Positions 21,124 to 33,874 of a DNA stretch of 64,000 nucleotides are shown in pieces. The position numbers and the translations under genes were made by a program. Source of the stretch: Straminergon stramineum (taxonomy: Eukaryota > Streptophyta > Bryopsida > Hypnales > Calliergonaceae); the NCBI GenBank assembly GCA_963920665.1, contig OY987267.1, positions 24,924,001 to 24,988,000 of the forward strand, given 5' to 3'. Below the pieces are notes generated by a model that saw nothing but the letters and a program-made list of their open reading frames with translations, did no database searches and was not told the DNA's origin. The first letter of the stretch is position 1; each line of letters opens with the position of its first letter.

Positions 21124-23095
21124 TATAAGGCTTTTTCACCGCAAGGCGAAGGACCCCCTCGAATTGGCCGGCGGGGAGTATATGGGACCCTACCTAAATT
21201 GCCTTCCAAGCAATGGACTCCTAAATACCTTTTTATCAATTTTTTTAATGTTAAACTACTCTAAGTGAAATGAGGGCACCACCCTTACACCATCCTAACA
21301 TGCACCCTAAAATCCTCCAATGCCCCTAGAAACTACTTTGGGAGGTTAGAGCAACCTACTAGGCCTAATTTTGCCTAAAATTAGCCCTTGGGGCACAAAA
21401 TGGGTCAATTTGGTGTCCTGAAATTAAATTTCAGCACACCACAACCACCCCAATTCCTAACTAATTTCCTAAATTGATGCCCAACACTTCCCTAATTCCA
21501 TGGATCCCATCCCTAACATATCCACACCTTCCTCTTAGGCCAATTAGTTTTTCCCTTGAATTTCCTAATCCATATCCTAACCCTAATTTTACCCCCAATT
21601 TGGGCAACGCTTCCGCGCTTGCCCTAAAACCCTAAAAAATTTGCATATCCCCTCTACACCCTCACACCCCACAAGAACATTGCATGCAAGTCATTGAACT
21701 ATTGCTTCAAGATGGATAATAAAATATCATATTGTAATGAACATTACATTTGGATTCAGCTGAATCACAAGGAAAAAAATGGAATACCGCAAATAAGCTG
21801 CCGCTAGCTAGGCAGCAAACCTTGTCCCACTAAATTGATCGCCCCGGCTTCGTCCCTACTCCAAATTAGGCGAGACTTGTCTCGTTGAAAAGCTGACTTT
21901 CCCATATTCCTCCTCCCCAAAATTCACGTTTATCCTCTTCGCCGAACTCCCACAATCGCTCGCCAAAGTCGTTGGTCTTCCGTGGCAGAGGCAGCTTGAC
22001 CTCCTCGCACTAAATCGGCCGCTCCGTCCTCATCCTTGCTCGGAATTGGTCGAGACTGGTCTTTTTGGAAATCTGACTTTCCCCTCTCCATCCTCTCCAA
22101 AATTCAGCCCATTCCGCTCTTCTAATCTCCCGCAATCAGTCACCAAAATTGGCAATCCCCTCCCAATTCAACAAAAAAACCTAATTCTCTCCACTCCAAT
22201 CCCCATCTGACCTCACTCCCATCATTCCTTCACCATTTTTTTCTCAAAAAATGGTGACCTACTCGACAAATTGTCCTACTTTGGTTCCCTCATCTTAGTC
22301 TCTAGCTTCTCATGCTTTCAAAACACTCTTCATCACCAAGAATCTCTCCAACACACATGCACACCAAGTTGGGGAAAAATTGAGAGGAAGTTGAGAGAGA
22401 GAGGGCTCCAAACCCTAATTTGGCTTAACTCCAAACTTTCTAACGGATTGATTTTCTAAACTACTTTCATCCTACACTAATTCACTGTTAATACGCTAAT
22501 TTGGTGCAAAATGCGTCAAATTAGTGCAAATCGCACTAGGTTACTGTAAATCCGCTAATTTAGTGTAAATTGCGCTATTTTAGTGTTCCACCCCCTAAAT
22601 TACTGTAAAACCCTCTAACTTACTATAAAATCCTATTTTAGTGTTTTACCCACTACACTAGTGTTTTAGTCATAGTTTTAGTTTAATTAACTTCTTTTGT
22701 GTTTTTTCTTATTTATTATTTTTGTAGTTTTCCATTTACTTTTAGTTTCATGTCCTACTCCTAGTCTTTTGTTTTCATTTTGATTTCTCACTTTTGGTTT
22801 TTATTTTGTCATCATTTTACCGTTAGCTTAATTTGGTTACTCTACCAAATCTTGCTTAACCTCTTTTTAGTTTTAACTCCCCATTTTTCCCCTAGAATTT
22901 TCCCTAATTTCCTCCTAATTGCATTTTCTAGCATCTTGCCCTAACCTCTTGAAGTTTCCATTGCCATTTAGCGGAAGACTCCTTAATTGATGGTTATGGC
23001 TTAATTCGGAGTACCAACACTTCCGGATTTATAAATTCATGCCTAATGTTTATATTTTTGGGTTTTTTAATAGTGAACCAACATGGTGGTTCACA
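21124..23095 (-). mobile_element. X2: inverted copy of X, right palindrome arm
   Basis: A 1972-bp reverse complement of X1. Comparing by eye, about 1.87 kb of core shows no differences, whereas the outer 40-60 bp at each end differ at several sites. The left flank (AGCAC) and right flank (CCCTT) do not form a duplication, unlike X1. It interrupts the G2 ORF on the left and abuts a Y-like segment on the right. Confidence 0.75.
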
Positions 23096-23405
23096 CCCTT
23101 CTATACAATCAAAGGCGGACCCTCTAAGGGTAAAACAGAGGTACCAAAAACTAGTGTTTGAGGTGAAAATCCGGATCCAGATTCCGGATTGGAGTGGATC
23201 CGCATTGCATTCCGGAAAGGTAGTAAGTCCAGAAACGAGGGAAAAAGAGCAGATTTGGATTGGATTCCGGAAAGAGAGCACTTAAGTCAGTAGAACGGAT
23301 AATCGAAGCTTGCAGCAACATACTAGAATCCCTGGGACGATATTTCGAGTTAGTTAACACGTTTGGGTTTTGTAAATGGTATTTACCGCACGCTACACGT
23401 ATGAC
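23096..23405 (+). repeat. Second copy of the Y terminal segment
   Basis: Parallels 4505-4792 (shared TATACAATCAAAGG, GGGTAAAACAGAGGTA, GATATTTCGAGTTAGTT) and ends TACACGTATGACA. It looks like the 3' end of an LTR of family Y. No open frame of interest. Confidence 0.65.
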
Positions 23406-23590
23406 ACCCAAAGCCAAAAAGCCACCCTGAAATCTAGGTGACCAATAAGAGACTTCCCGAGAAACCCGAAAAAGTCAGATCCTACAAATCCGGAATCTGG
23501 GCCCACCCCTGGAAACCTAGATCCGATTCAAAATTCAGATCCTAACTAAATACAAACCTAACTACTTTGCCTTTCGCGCCTTCTTCTGAC

Positions 23591-23944
23591 CATGGTTGTT
23601 CGGCCAAAGAACTCGACAACACGACATCCAACACGTCTAGTAGACCCTCTTGTCCGTCTAATAAAGTCAACTTTAACGTTGACTTTCAAATAAAGCACTT
23701 TCTATTTTCAATCTTAACATATGTGAGTTTCATTTTATTGAAGTGTCTCAATTTAATAATCACTTATTACATTCTAAATTATGGATCATAAATAAAGGGA
23801 GATTTCAAATTGTCTCTGTTGCTAGGATAAGGCCTTATGCGACAAAATTGTCTAGTATATGCGACACTCGTCTCATACAATATGCGATGTCAGACAAACA
23901 ACTTGACACTCGAACCCCAAATTGTGTTCGACAGAACAACCCTG
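23591..23944 (-). mobile_element. Z3: 354-bp deletion derivative of the Z hAT family
   Basis: The left end CATGGTTGTTCGGCC followed by AACTCGACAACACGAC matches the right end of Z2 inverted. The right end, read inverted, CAGGGTTGTTCTGTCGAACA matches the Z left end. The flanks CTTCTGAC (23583-23590) and CATTTGAC (23945-23952) agree at 6 of 8 positions, a decayed 8-bp duplication. It contains only three scattered GCGAC motifs and none of the arrays seen in Z1 and Z2. Confidence 0.75.
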
Positions 23945-24039
23945 CATTTGACTGCTCCCACCTTGACTCCTTGACGACCAGGTCGAGGGCCTCGGAGTTT
24001 CTTTCAGAGTTGCTTTTGAAGTTTCTTTCAGAGTTGCTT

Positions 24040-24315
24040 TCAAAGTTGCTTTCCGGGTCAATTCCGGATCCATTTCCGGATTCTATTTTCGGATTCCATT
24101 CCGGATTCTAAGTCAATTCTGGATTCAAGATCAAATCCGGATTCAAGGTTAATTCCGAATTCTACTTCAATTCCAGATTCTAATCTAGATTCTTCTTTAA
24201 TTCCGGATTCGAAGTCAATTCTAGATTCCAAAATTCTAATCCGGATTCCACTTTGATTCCAGATTACAATTCTAGAGTCAAGGTCAATTCTGGATCTCTT
24301 CCGGATTAGACTTTG
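24040..24315 (+). repeat. Degenerate TTCCGGATTC tandem repeat
   Basis: About a dozen irregular units of roughly 20-24 bp around TTCCGGATTC and GTCAATTC. It lies in CCGGA-rich DNA like that of the G and Y elements, which ends in ACGTCACGCGACA at 24478. Non-coding. Confidence 0.65.
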
Positions 24316-24478
24316 GTCCGGTTACAAACCACCTGGTTTTTCTTTTGAGCCTTAATGCAATATTTAAGCTAAGCAACTCCTAGTCTCGCTTGCTTAGTTA
24401 AACTTTGGAAAAATTCAATACTAGAATAGTTCTATTTTATACTAAATCAATGCATTCCAAGGTTACGTCACGCGACAA

Positions 24479-25265
24479 CCACAGCTAGCTATCATAGTGG
24501 AATTAATTTACATCCACTTTGACTGGAATGAACGAATCCCAGTTGAACACTCTCATTAGGCATACAACTAGTGAGTTCAAAGCTCTTCCTTGCAATCCTA
24601 AGTTTAATGAAGCAAGTCTGAGTAGTAAAAATTTGAAGATAACTCGGCAATATTCTCTTTAATTAGATTGCTTTGACACTTTTCTAATTGTTTAGTTGAG
24701 ATTTTGGAGTGGTGATTGTTTCTTCTTTCTTCTACAATAAAGCTCTTCTATGCTATTGTACTCACCTTATGGCTACTTCCCAAAACAGCACTCAAGTTTT
24801 ATTGATTGAGGATTGAGTTTGCATTTTCTTCTTATTTGTTTTTGCTTTTTTCCTTGTAAAGGCTATAGCATGTGATTGTGGGCTTAAGACACCTAGTGTA
24901 ACTTCATGTGAGCCCCCAATTTGTCACCAGGGACTCACTCTTTTTCTTTTCTTTTCTTATTTTGTTATTTTGAGAATAGTTTTATATACAAAAAGCCCCC
25001 AAAAGAGTGTAGAACCAAAATAGATGTGTCATATACCAATATAGTACTTGGTCTATATTTAAAATATTATAACTAGGGTACCCTAAAGCACGAGTTGTAG
25101 ATAAGTTAGAACCCGACTAATTGTGATAAATTAGTGGATTACGAGTTATGGGAATGCCAAGCTCAAACCCTCCGATAGGAGAGACATCTCTAGGCTTATA
25201 TTGGTTGAAGGAACCTTGGTGAGGCATATAGGTCAATTCCCGGAGATAGGTTCCAATTTCCCCAT
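24479..25265. other. Unannotated region
   Basis: AT-rich, no gene seen. A CTTTT-rich tract lies near 24940-24970. Confidence 0.35.
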
Positions 25266-25269
25266 TTAA

Positions 25270-26215
25270 CCACTAAAGGTTTTTAACTCTGTTTTCATTG
25301 AAACTGCTCCAAAACTATCATCTCCAATACAAGTACCAAATTTTAGAAAAAAATACATTTTTGGACAAATGTAACCATAGGATCTTGTAGTAATCTGGTT
25401 TGGGAAGATGTGGAAAAAATTCAGAAATTTCCACCATTTTAATTGCAAGATATTAACATTTGAAGTGACAAAAAGCCATTTTTTGGCCCTGCCAAAATCT
25501 GGGCAGATGCACTCTAGAAGGTCAAATCATTATGAAAAAATGTCCAAAATGGTTGTAACTATTTGGATTCATTCTTCAAGTCATGTTGACTACATGCTTG
25601 AAAAATTTTAGATCATTTGGAATTGTACAACATATAAGAAAAAAATAATAAGTTGAAAGAAGTAGAGAATGATTCAAAATACTAAAGTGTTAATAGTTTA
25701 TTTATGGAATTGAAAAATGTCAATCCCAATGGTTAAATTGTTGTAATAAACAATCTACATCTCAAGTTTTTATTTTTTCCAGAAATATTAAAAATTGAGT
25801 GAAATAAAGGTCTTCAAAGTTTATTTTAGAGTAGACATTCCATTACTACCCACAAACTACCCACAACTAAAACTCTTCATAACTTTCATCTCACAAATCA
25901 AAATGGAATGATTCAAAGCTTTTCATATATATATATAAATGCAGAAAATCAATTTAAAATTTTTATTTTTTAAAAAAGTGATTTTTCATGAAGTTTTTTT
26001 TGTTGCCTGGGCTGCTCGCTAAGCAATGAAAACAACATACCATACAATAACTTTTTAACCATGTATTCAAAAGTTATAAAAATTCTTGGGTCTTAAAGCT
26101 ACTCCTCAAGAAAATGTTGTGTGAAAATTTCAAAGAAAAAAAATAAAAATTCCATCCGTAGTGAGCTACTTGAAATCGCTATGTTGCCAAAAAACACCAT
26201 TTGGTCTTTTAGGGG
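25270..26215 (+). mobile_element. TTAA-flanked TIR element, copy B
   Basis: 946 bp, TTAA at 25266-25269 and 26216-26219. The left terminus CCACTAAAGG has one change from the family CCCCTAAAGG; the right is TTTTAGGGG. The interior matches copy A in the same orientation. No coding capacity. Confidence 0.78.
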
Positions 26216-26219
26216 TTAA

Positions 26220-26649
26220 TCAACAAAATAGTGGAACCCCAATTATTGGCTTGCAAGTGTCCAAACTACCAAGATGGAATCATAGAGGAATCTACAATCA
26301 AAGGAGGTGGATTTTATCCCCCTTATGTCAATGTGTAGAGTAAGAATATGAGCCTACACATGTATTGTGGGATTCTATGAGAGGTTCCACAAAAAGTTTC
26401 AAAAGTTTCTAATAATCAACTACCCAAACTTATGATGGGAAATTTCTAGAAATTACCCAGGTGGCGGCAAAATCTCACTAAAAATTAGAATATATTCTTT
26501 TATGTTAATAAGCTACTCCAACAAGTTTCAAGACATTTCAATCATTAGAAGTACTTGAACTTGCAAGATTCCCTAACAACCATTAGAAATTAAAGTCCAC
26601 GACAGAGTTGATCAGTGGAATAGGAGCATACAAGAGCAAAATGAGGACC
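26220..26649. other. Target DNA left of retrotransposon R
   Basis: No gene recognised. It continues at 40005 when R is removed. Confidence 0.4.
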
Positions 26650-26654
26650 AAGCT

Positions 26655-26978
26655 TGTTACGATCGACAGCAGGACCTTGCTTGTCGACACTCCATCGTTG
26701 CCAAAGACTGATCAGAGACTAAACAATTAATTAGACGAAAGCATACAACACACTTATCACGAAGTACAAGAGAGGATTTGCACAAGGAAGCGGAACCTTC
26801 AGAGATTCATTTAATTACTAAAGAATGCGTACATAATAATTCTGAGTTTGGGTATTTAATGGAAATCGATAGAGATGACTAACTCCCGTAACCGCTATGC
26901 CACGTGACCGTAATCCACTCCCTTGATACCCCGGTTTGCCGGTCATTAAGTCCAGTTGTTGCGACCTAGGTTGTAACA
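26655..26978 (-). repeat. 3' LTR of R
   Basis: 324 bp, from TGTTACGATC to GTTGTAACA read on the plus strand. The ends are short inverted repeats (TGTTACGA and TNGTAACA). Confidence 0.95.
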
Positions 26979-26994
26979 TTACCCCCCCTTTAGT
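26979..26994 (-). promoter_or_regulatory. Polypurine tract of R
   Basis: On the minus strand ACTAAAGGGGGGGTAA directly precedes the 3' LTR. The final TAA also serves as the pol stop. In retrotransposons this tract primes plus-strand DNA synthesis. Confidence 0.75.
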
Positions 26995-27630
26995 TTCGGA
27001 ACATTGGGATGACAGCGATGAAAGTCTTTTACAGCCTCTGGAGCATTCTTGAGATTTTGAGCAGGTTCCCATGAGTTTTGTTCAGCTCCATAACCGATCC
27101 AGGAAACCAAGTACTGAAGCTTTTTCCATTGTCCAAACAACTTGAAATCAAGAACCTCCTATACTTCCCACTCAATTTCTCCTTCAGAAGTCACAATAGG
27201 TGGGGGTTGTTTTTGATGGCGTCTAGGAATTGTGTCTTGATGATATTTCTCGAGCAACAAGACATGGAATACGTCATGGATGCATAGATTCTTAGGTAAT
27301 TTCAAACAATAAACTATATCTGAATATTTTGCTCTAATTGGATATGGCCCTAGAAACTTGGATGTTAATTTTCAGGATGGGACTTGAATAGCGATATTGT
27401 CATGACAAAACAGCACTTTGTCTCCCACTTTAAAAGTTTTATGCAAATGACAAGCTTGATCATACTTCCTTTTCGCTTGATCCCCTGCAATTTGTAACAT
27501 AGTCTTTACCTCTTCATAAATCACTTGTAAATAGCAAATTCGATCTTCAGCAAATGGAACCGTTGATGTTGATGGAGAGATGAATGATAGTAAAGGGTGG
27601 TAGCCATAGGTAGCATAGAATGGTGATAAC
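26995..27630 (-). pseudogene. R pol, integrase C-terminus and chromodomain
   Basis: Reading on the minus strand from the hAT junction: LSPFYATYGYHPLL, KRKYDQACHLHKTFKVGD, FLGPYPIRAKYS, DVFHVLLLEKYH, then a chromodomain with YLVSWIGYG and NSWEPAQNL. Two stops interrupt: TGA after IQVPS (about 27372) and TAG before EVLDF (about 27160). Chromodomains on integrases are thought to steer insertion towards modified chromatin. This is the downstream half of the integrase begun at 35092-35710. Confidence 0.9.
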
Positions 27631-28159
27631 CCTATGGCCATGGTTGTCATAGTAGACAGACGTCCGGTTCGCCCGTCCGTCCGTCTAGGACGTCCGTTAG
27701 AAGTCTCGCCCATCCGATACAGTCAACACAAAGTTGACTTCATGAAAACAGAAAAATAGGCCACGTGGATGCCACATGGATTCTGCAACATGCAGGGCGC
27801 GGACGGAATCGTCAGGGCGCGGACTGGATTTACATATGCTAAATTAATATGCTTTTACATATTTCCATTTCATATTTCATATTTCATATGCCATATTCCA
27901 AGTTACTCCAACACTCCATATTTTTTTCTTCATTCCTAAAATTCTTCCAATCTACTTCAATGTCATTTTTTTTGGTGGATCATTTCTTTTGTTTTAGGGG
28001 GCTTCATGAACTCCTAAAACATAGGCATAGTGAAAACATAAAGTGTATGTATTTTTATACCAAACTATTGCATTCATTGTTTTTATTTAAGTTTTATCAT
28101 CAATTCATAGAACTCATAAAAATGCAATGAGAAAGAACAATCAAATGAAATATTAATAT

Positions 28160-29585
28160 ATTATGAGATTTTTAATACTGAAATAGGCAAAGGAATGATG
28201 GAGAAAAGCAAAAAAACAGGGAAAGAATGATATACCAAAAAATAAATGGCATTGAGTTGGGATAAAATGATCTTGCAAATCAAGCCCCAAAAAATTAGAA
28301 TGGGTTTAGGGAATACAAAAATTAAATGCACTTGGGTTGAAATGGAGCAATTTGCTAATCAAGCACAAAAAAATTAGGAAGGGAATGATCAATGAAAAAA
28401 AAATGGCATTGAGTTGGAAATAATTTAGGAAGAGAATAATAATGCCATTTAGTTTTTGTATGACTTGGGATGAAACAATTTTGCTAATCAAGCAAAAAAA
28501 ATCAGAAAGGGAATGAATCCTACCAAAAAAATGGCATGGAAGTGTATTGTTATCCGAAGCACCCAAAATTGGGAAAGGTAAATGGGAATCATTAAATTGG
28601 GATGGAAATAGGTACATATCCAATAAAATGGTTACCAAAAAATGACCATAAAATAAAATTGAAAACTTTAAATTAGGGAAGGAAGTAAAATGTCTTTGAG
28701 TTAGAATAGGATTTAATAAATAAAAAAGTTAGTGAGAAAAATGAAATGTCATTGAATTGGATTAGGATTCAATGGGGATAAAATTTAGGTAAGGAAATGA
28801 AATGTCATTGAGTTGAAATAGGGTTCAAATATTCAATGATAAAAAAAATTAGGTGAAGAAATGTAATGTCATTGAATTGGAATAGGATTTAATGATAAAA
28901 ACATTTAGGGAATGAAATTAAATGTCATTGAATTGGAATAGGATTTAATGATAAAAACATTTAGGGAATGAAATTAAATGTCATTGAATTGGAGTAGGAT
29001 TCATTTCCAATCAATGACGAAAACTAGGGAAGGGAAAGAAATGTCAATCCATTGGAATGTAAGTGCATTTTAAATGTTAATAAAAGCAAACAAATGTGAA
29101 AGAGATATGAAACAAATCTTATTATTGATTACCTATTTCTTCATATGAGAAATGGGAAGTGAATGGAAAGACTCCAATTTGGTACCATAAAAAACATTTA
29201 TTATTGAGTTGGGATGGAAGAATTTTGCTAATGAGTAAAAAAAATAGGAAAGGGAATGATGGAATAAAAAAAAGCTTGCTTAAAGTTGGAATAAAAGAGT
29301 TTTAGGAATAAATGAAGGAAAAAAAATGGAAAGCAAAAAAAATAGGAAAGGAAATGACGCAACAAATAAATATTGGCATGGAGTTGGAATAAAAGAGTTT
29401 TAGGAATTAATGAAGAAAGAAATGGTGGAACAAAAAACAGAGGGCAAATAGTTGAAATGGAAGTGTTTAAAGAGTTCATGAAGCCAAAAAGAAAATTGAA
29501 TGATTTACAAAAAAATTAATGGCATTGAGGTGGGATGGAAGAGTTTTAGGAATGAAGCCCCCCAAGATAGGAAAGGGAATGATGG
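28160..29585 (+). repeat. AT-rich tandem repeats in H, first block
   Basis: Irregular units of roughly 60-85 bp containing AAAATTAGG, GGGAATGAT and GGCATTGAGTTGGGATGGAA. A second block lies at 32060-33090. Confidence 0.75.
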
Positions 29586-29837
29586 AATTAAAAATTCAAG
29601 TGACGTATTGAAGGCCTAGAATTTTTTTTAACCCCCTACTATTTCTTTCATTTTAAACAAAATGAGGTTTTACCCTTTTATCTAGTACACTACATTTCCA
29701 AAACATTTCCTAAATATTTCCTCAAAGTGTCCTAAACACTTTAGAATTTAGAGTCTTTTTTTTACACCCTAAACTATTTGTTGGTTCAAAGTAGTTTGAA
29801 GTGTTATAAGAAGTAAGGAAAAATATTTCCCACCACA

Positions 29838-30240
29838 ATGAAGGGGACATGCTCTTCCATGAAGTTTCTTCCAAATCTTAGTCAATGGAGCTCTTTATTT
29901 GGCATCTTGCTTTCATTGCCTTGTCGGAATCCAAAACAAGTTGTTCAGGCTATAATTAATGGTTCCCCCGCTCCAAAAAAAGGAGGGATTGAAGAATGTC
30001 AAAGCCCAAGCGCATTTCAAAGTCCTGCCTCCTGTGCTGGACGAGCACATCCACGCCCTGGAGTCCGCGCCCTAACTTCAAGTCCGCGCCCTGGAGTCCG
30101 CGCCCTGGAGTCCGCGCCCTAACTTCAAGTCCACACTATGGAGTCTGTGATTCAGCTAGACTCTCTTAAGTTCCTCCGCCTCTGTGAATTGTCTGCCTTG
30201 AAGTCCGCGCCCTGCGTTCGCGCCCTGACACAGCCCATTC
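29838..30240 (+). repeat. H internal duplication, copy 1
   Basis: From ATGAAGGGGACATGC through GATTCAGCT and CTGTGAATTGTC this matches 33110-33430 at an offset of about 3.2-3.3 kb. Together with the AT-rich blocks upstream of each, it shows a segmental duplication of about 1.4-2 kb inside H. Confidence 0.8.
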
Positions 30241-30560
30241 AGCAAAAACATTTGTGAGAAAAAGCATTCTTGTCTCTCCATGAATATGAGGACTCTAAAG
30301 AAAGGTGTGACAGCATTTAATGTTTCCCTCTTTCCATGAAAAGGGGGGACACCATCTTCCAAGACCATTAAATAGGAAGAAGGAGGGATCCCATGCCCAG
30401 TGCATCCCCATGTGCGCACCCACATTTATGTAGTGGAGTTTCGCCCTAGAGTCTGTGCCTTGAAGTCCGCGCCCTGACTTCAAGTCCGCGCCTTGGAGTC
30501 CGCACCCTAACTTCAAGTCCCCGCCCTATGATGACGTCCACGCCCTGAGTAGCGCCATCG
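30040..30560 (+). repeat. GTCCGCGCCCTG motif array in H
   Basis: About a dozen AAGTCCGCGCCCTG-like copies, spaced 12-45 bp, interrupted by unique DNA (30240-30430). Same motif and orientation as at 33320-33610 and 34660-34930. Confidence 0.8.
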
Positions 30561-30599
30561 CAGTGAAGTTCCACCCTCCAACTTCTTGAATTATTCTAG

Positions 30600-30690
30600 C
30601 CAAGGGTTTCAAGAGTGCAGGGTTTAGTGGCCAAGGGTTTCAAGAGTGCAAGGTTTAGGGTTTAGGGCTTATACTTTGAGTTAATGGCTT
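30600..30690 (+). repeat. 34-bp direct repeat with TTTAGGG units
   Basis: GGCCAAGGGTTTCAAGAGTG appears twice, followed by GGTTTAGGGTTTAGGG. It is a short telomere-like tract inside H. Confidence 0.6.
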
Positions 30691-30699
30691 AGGGTTGAA

Positions 30700-32059
30700 T
30701 TAAATAACAAATAGATGTAGCAATTACCTTTAGAAAAAAACCCTTCTCATGCATTCAAATCAATATAACTTGTAAGTTCATGTGAAAATCAATTTCTTGT
30801 ACCAATGATTCGTAATCATGGATTGGCATTCACAATCATTCTACTTCAATTTAACTTGTACGTTCAATTAAGCAATAGTCCCTTGTACCAACTGCCAGGT
30901 AATAAAAAAAACTTGAATCCCTTTACATTTTTTTTGTTTTTTTAACAAATGGAAAGAACCATTGCATAAAAAAAAATACACAACAGGACAAGCCACAAAG
31001 GCTAGACAATGAAGAGATATGAGCAAAAACAAACAATCCCTTTATATTTAGAAGAAAATGTAACTTGTAATTTCTCGTTTCCGAAATAAATTTCTTTTAG
31101 TTAATATGCCTCAAATTGAATCCTTTATTGTGAATGATGGATTTGAAGAAATAAAACCTATGGGTTCATTAATAAAATTCATTCTATCAATTATTCCAAA
31201 AACCCTTATACCAAGCATTTTCAAATATTAGTCCCTTCACGTGAATCCAAAAGAATGGAAGATCTGAGCTTCCATTCAAAAACCATCCCTTGTAGTTATT
31301 TTCTTAGAAATGGTTCCCTTCCAAGTTATCCAACCCCCCCAAATGGCATTGACTTCAAATGTAAGTGCTTTGAAATTCAATGCCCATGACGAGGGATGGG
31401 GTCATCCAAACTTTCGTAAATTTAATTTCGGTATGATTCAAAACTTTAGTTACAAGTTACAATGTTTGAGCCTAAGGGCCTAAATCCCAAACACAAATAC
31501 TTGAATTTGCTTTTTTGCTAAAATATAATTCTAGCAAAGAAAAACGGGGAGAAAGAAATCCAAGGAAGAGAATTCAAGGCAAGCAGGGAATCCAAGGGTA
31601 GGATCCGATGTAAGGCCCTACAATTCTATTTTATACAAAGTTGGGACCTAAATGGATAGGAATTTTTTTTTAACTATTTTCCTTTTTATTAAAGAGTCTT
31701 TTGCCCCATGTACCATAAACAAATGGGTTAAATTTTTCTACTCAAGATTTAATGCAAAGTATCCATTGTCATTCTTGATTTTCTAATGCATGTGATGGCC
31801 TTTAACTTCATATTTTTTTATTATCTATTTTTTTATGACATGTGAAGAGAATGGAAATGTATTGTAATAAAATTTATCATTGAGTTGGAATGGAGTTGGG
31901 ATGGAGTGACCCTAAAGATTTAATGCAAGGTGTCAATTGCCAATGTTGATTTTCTAATGCATATGATAGCCTTTATCCTCAATTTTTTTTCTTACCTACT
32001 TTGTGTATATGACATGCAAAGAGAATGGAAAGACTTCAATTTGATACCGTAAAAATAAT
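30700..32059. other. AT-rich interior of H
   Basis: No gene recognised; several homopolymer A and T runs. Confidence 0.4.
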
Positions 32060-33440
32060 TTATCATTGAGTTGGGATACCACAAAACTAAATGGCCTTGA
32101 GTTGGAATGTAAGAGTTTTGCTAATCAAGCCAAAAAAAATAGGGAGTGAATGATATACCAAAAATAAAGTGCATTGAGGTGGGATGGAACAATTTTGCTA
32201 ATCAAGCCAAAAAAAACTAGGGAGGGAATGATATACAAAAAATAAAGGGCATTGGGATGGCATGGGATAATGTTGCAAATGAAGCCCACAAAAAATTAGG
32301 AAGTAAATGATATACCAAAAAATAAATGGCATTGAGTTGGGATAGAATAATCTTGCAAATGAAACCAAAAAAAATTAGAAAGGGTTTAGGGAATACAAAA
32401 ATTAAATCATTTCAATGGCCTTGGGGGAGTTGGGGCTTGGGTTGGAATGGAGCAATTTTGCTAATCAAGCCCAAAAAAACTAGGATGGGAATAATAATGC
32501 CATTTAGTTTTTGTATAACTTGGGATGGAAAAACTTTCCTAATGAAACAAATAAAATAGGAAAGGGAATTAATCCACCCCCCCAAAATGGCATGGAAGTG
32601 TTTAGGAATCCAAAGCCAAAAAAAATAGGAAAGGGAATGGTGGAACAAAAAATTAATGGCTTTGAATTGGGGTGGGAGAACTTTAGGAAATAAGCAAAAA
32701 TGAAATAGGAAAGGGAATGATTCAACAAATCAAGATCGGCATGGAATTGGAAGAAAACTAGAAAAGAGTCTTGCTAAATAATGAAGCAAAACAAAATAGA
32801 AAAGGAGATGATTCAACAAATAAAAAAAAGAACAATGAATTGGGATGGGAGAGTTTTAGGAATGATCCAAAAAAATAGGGAAAGGAATGATGGAACAAAA
32901 AATGAACATTTGGCTTTGAGTTGGGATGGGAGTGTTTTAGGAACAAAATAGAAGAAAGAATGATTCAACCAAAAGAAAAAAAATTAGTATAAGTTGGAAT
33001 GTGAGAGTTTCAAGAATGAAGCCAAAAATATGTGAGAGAGAATGATCCAAACGCAAATGAATGGCATAGAGTTGGGATGGGAGAGCTTTGCTAACATCTT
33101 TCACCACAATGAAGGGGACATGCTCTTCCATGAAGTTTCTTCCAAATCTTAGTCAATGACTCAATGGAGCTCTTTATTTGGCATCTTGCTTTCATTGTCT
33201 TGTCGGAATCCAAAACAAGTTGTTGAGGCTATAATTAATGGTTCCCCCGCTCCAAAAAAAGGAGGGACTGAAGAATGTCAAAGCCCAAGCGCATTTCAAA
33301 GTCCTGTGCTGGACGAGCACGTCCACGCCCTGGAGCCCGCGCCCTAACTTTAAGTCCACACTATGGAGTCTATGATTCAGCTGCACTCTCTCAAGTTCTT
33401 CCACCTCTGTGAATTGTCCGCCCTGGAGTCCGCGCCCTGA
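32060..33440 (+). repeat. H internal duplication, copy 2, with AT-rich tandem block
   Basis: Repeats the AT-rich unit family (32060-33090), then the segment shared with 29838-30240. Differences between the copies are moderate, so the duplication is not recent. Confidence 0.75.
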
Positions 33441-33610
33441 CTTCAAGTCCCCGCCCTACCTTCCTGTTCTCGCCCTGATGCCAGGGATTGAAGTGTGCGT
33501 TGTGAACGTCCTCCAAAAATTCTGAGAGTGTGCGTCCCCGCCCTACACTTTGGGAATGAAGACGTCCGCGCCCTACTGCCACGCACATCGGTGAAGTCCA
33601 CGCCCTTGCA
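33320..33610 (+). repeat. GTCCGCGCCCTG motif array in H, second block
   Basis: Around ten degenerate GTCCGCGCCCT copies, same strand as the right subterminal array. Confidence 0.75.
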
Positions 33611-33874
33611 TTCCCTAAGTATATAAAGAAAAGGAAGACCTGGCATTCCCCACATTTGTCACCTGGCCTCTATCTCTTGGACTTCAATTCTTTTTGAGCT
33701 CCTTGTGAGTCTACTTGGGTGTCAGATGGCCCTAGTTTGCTGCTGAGGTGATGTCAAAATCAGTTCAAGCCGTGGATTAGCGCTAACTACTATTACTGAT
33801 ACTTTGTTCGGTATATCTACGATCTTTTTAACTTCAATACAAAGGAGGAGTCATTTGAAATTATTTGTGAATGG

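Noticed and set aside
21124..23095. X2 as a clean transposition event
   Set aside because: Flanks AGCAC and CCCTT give no duplication; a rearrangement or deletion must be involved.
19967..24478. G2 as a complete element ending at ACGCGACA
   Set aside because: The base run after 24478 is ACCAC, not ACTAA, and Z homology does not resume there.
29228..33131. Phe/Leu/Ser-rich minus-strand frames resembling membrane proteins
   Set aside because: They are complements of the AT-rich tandem repeats in H.
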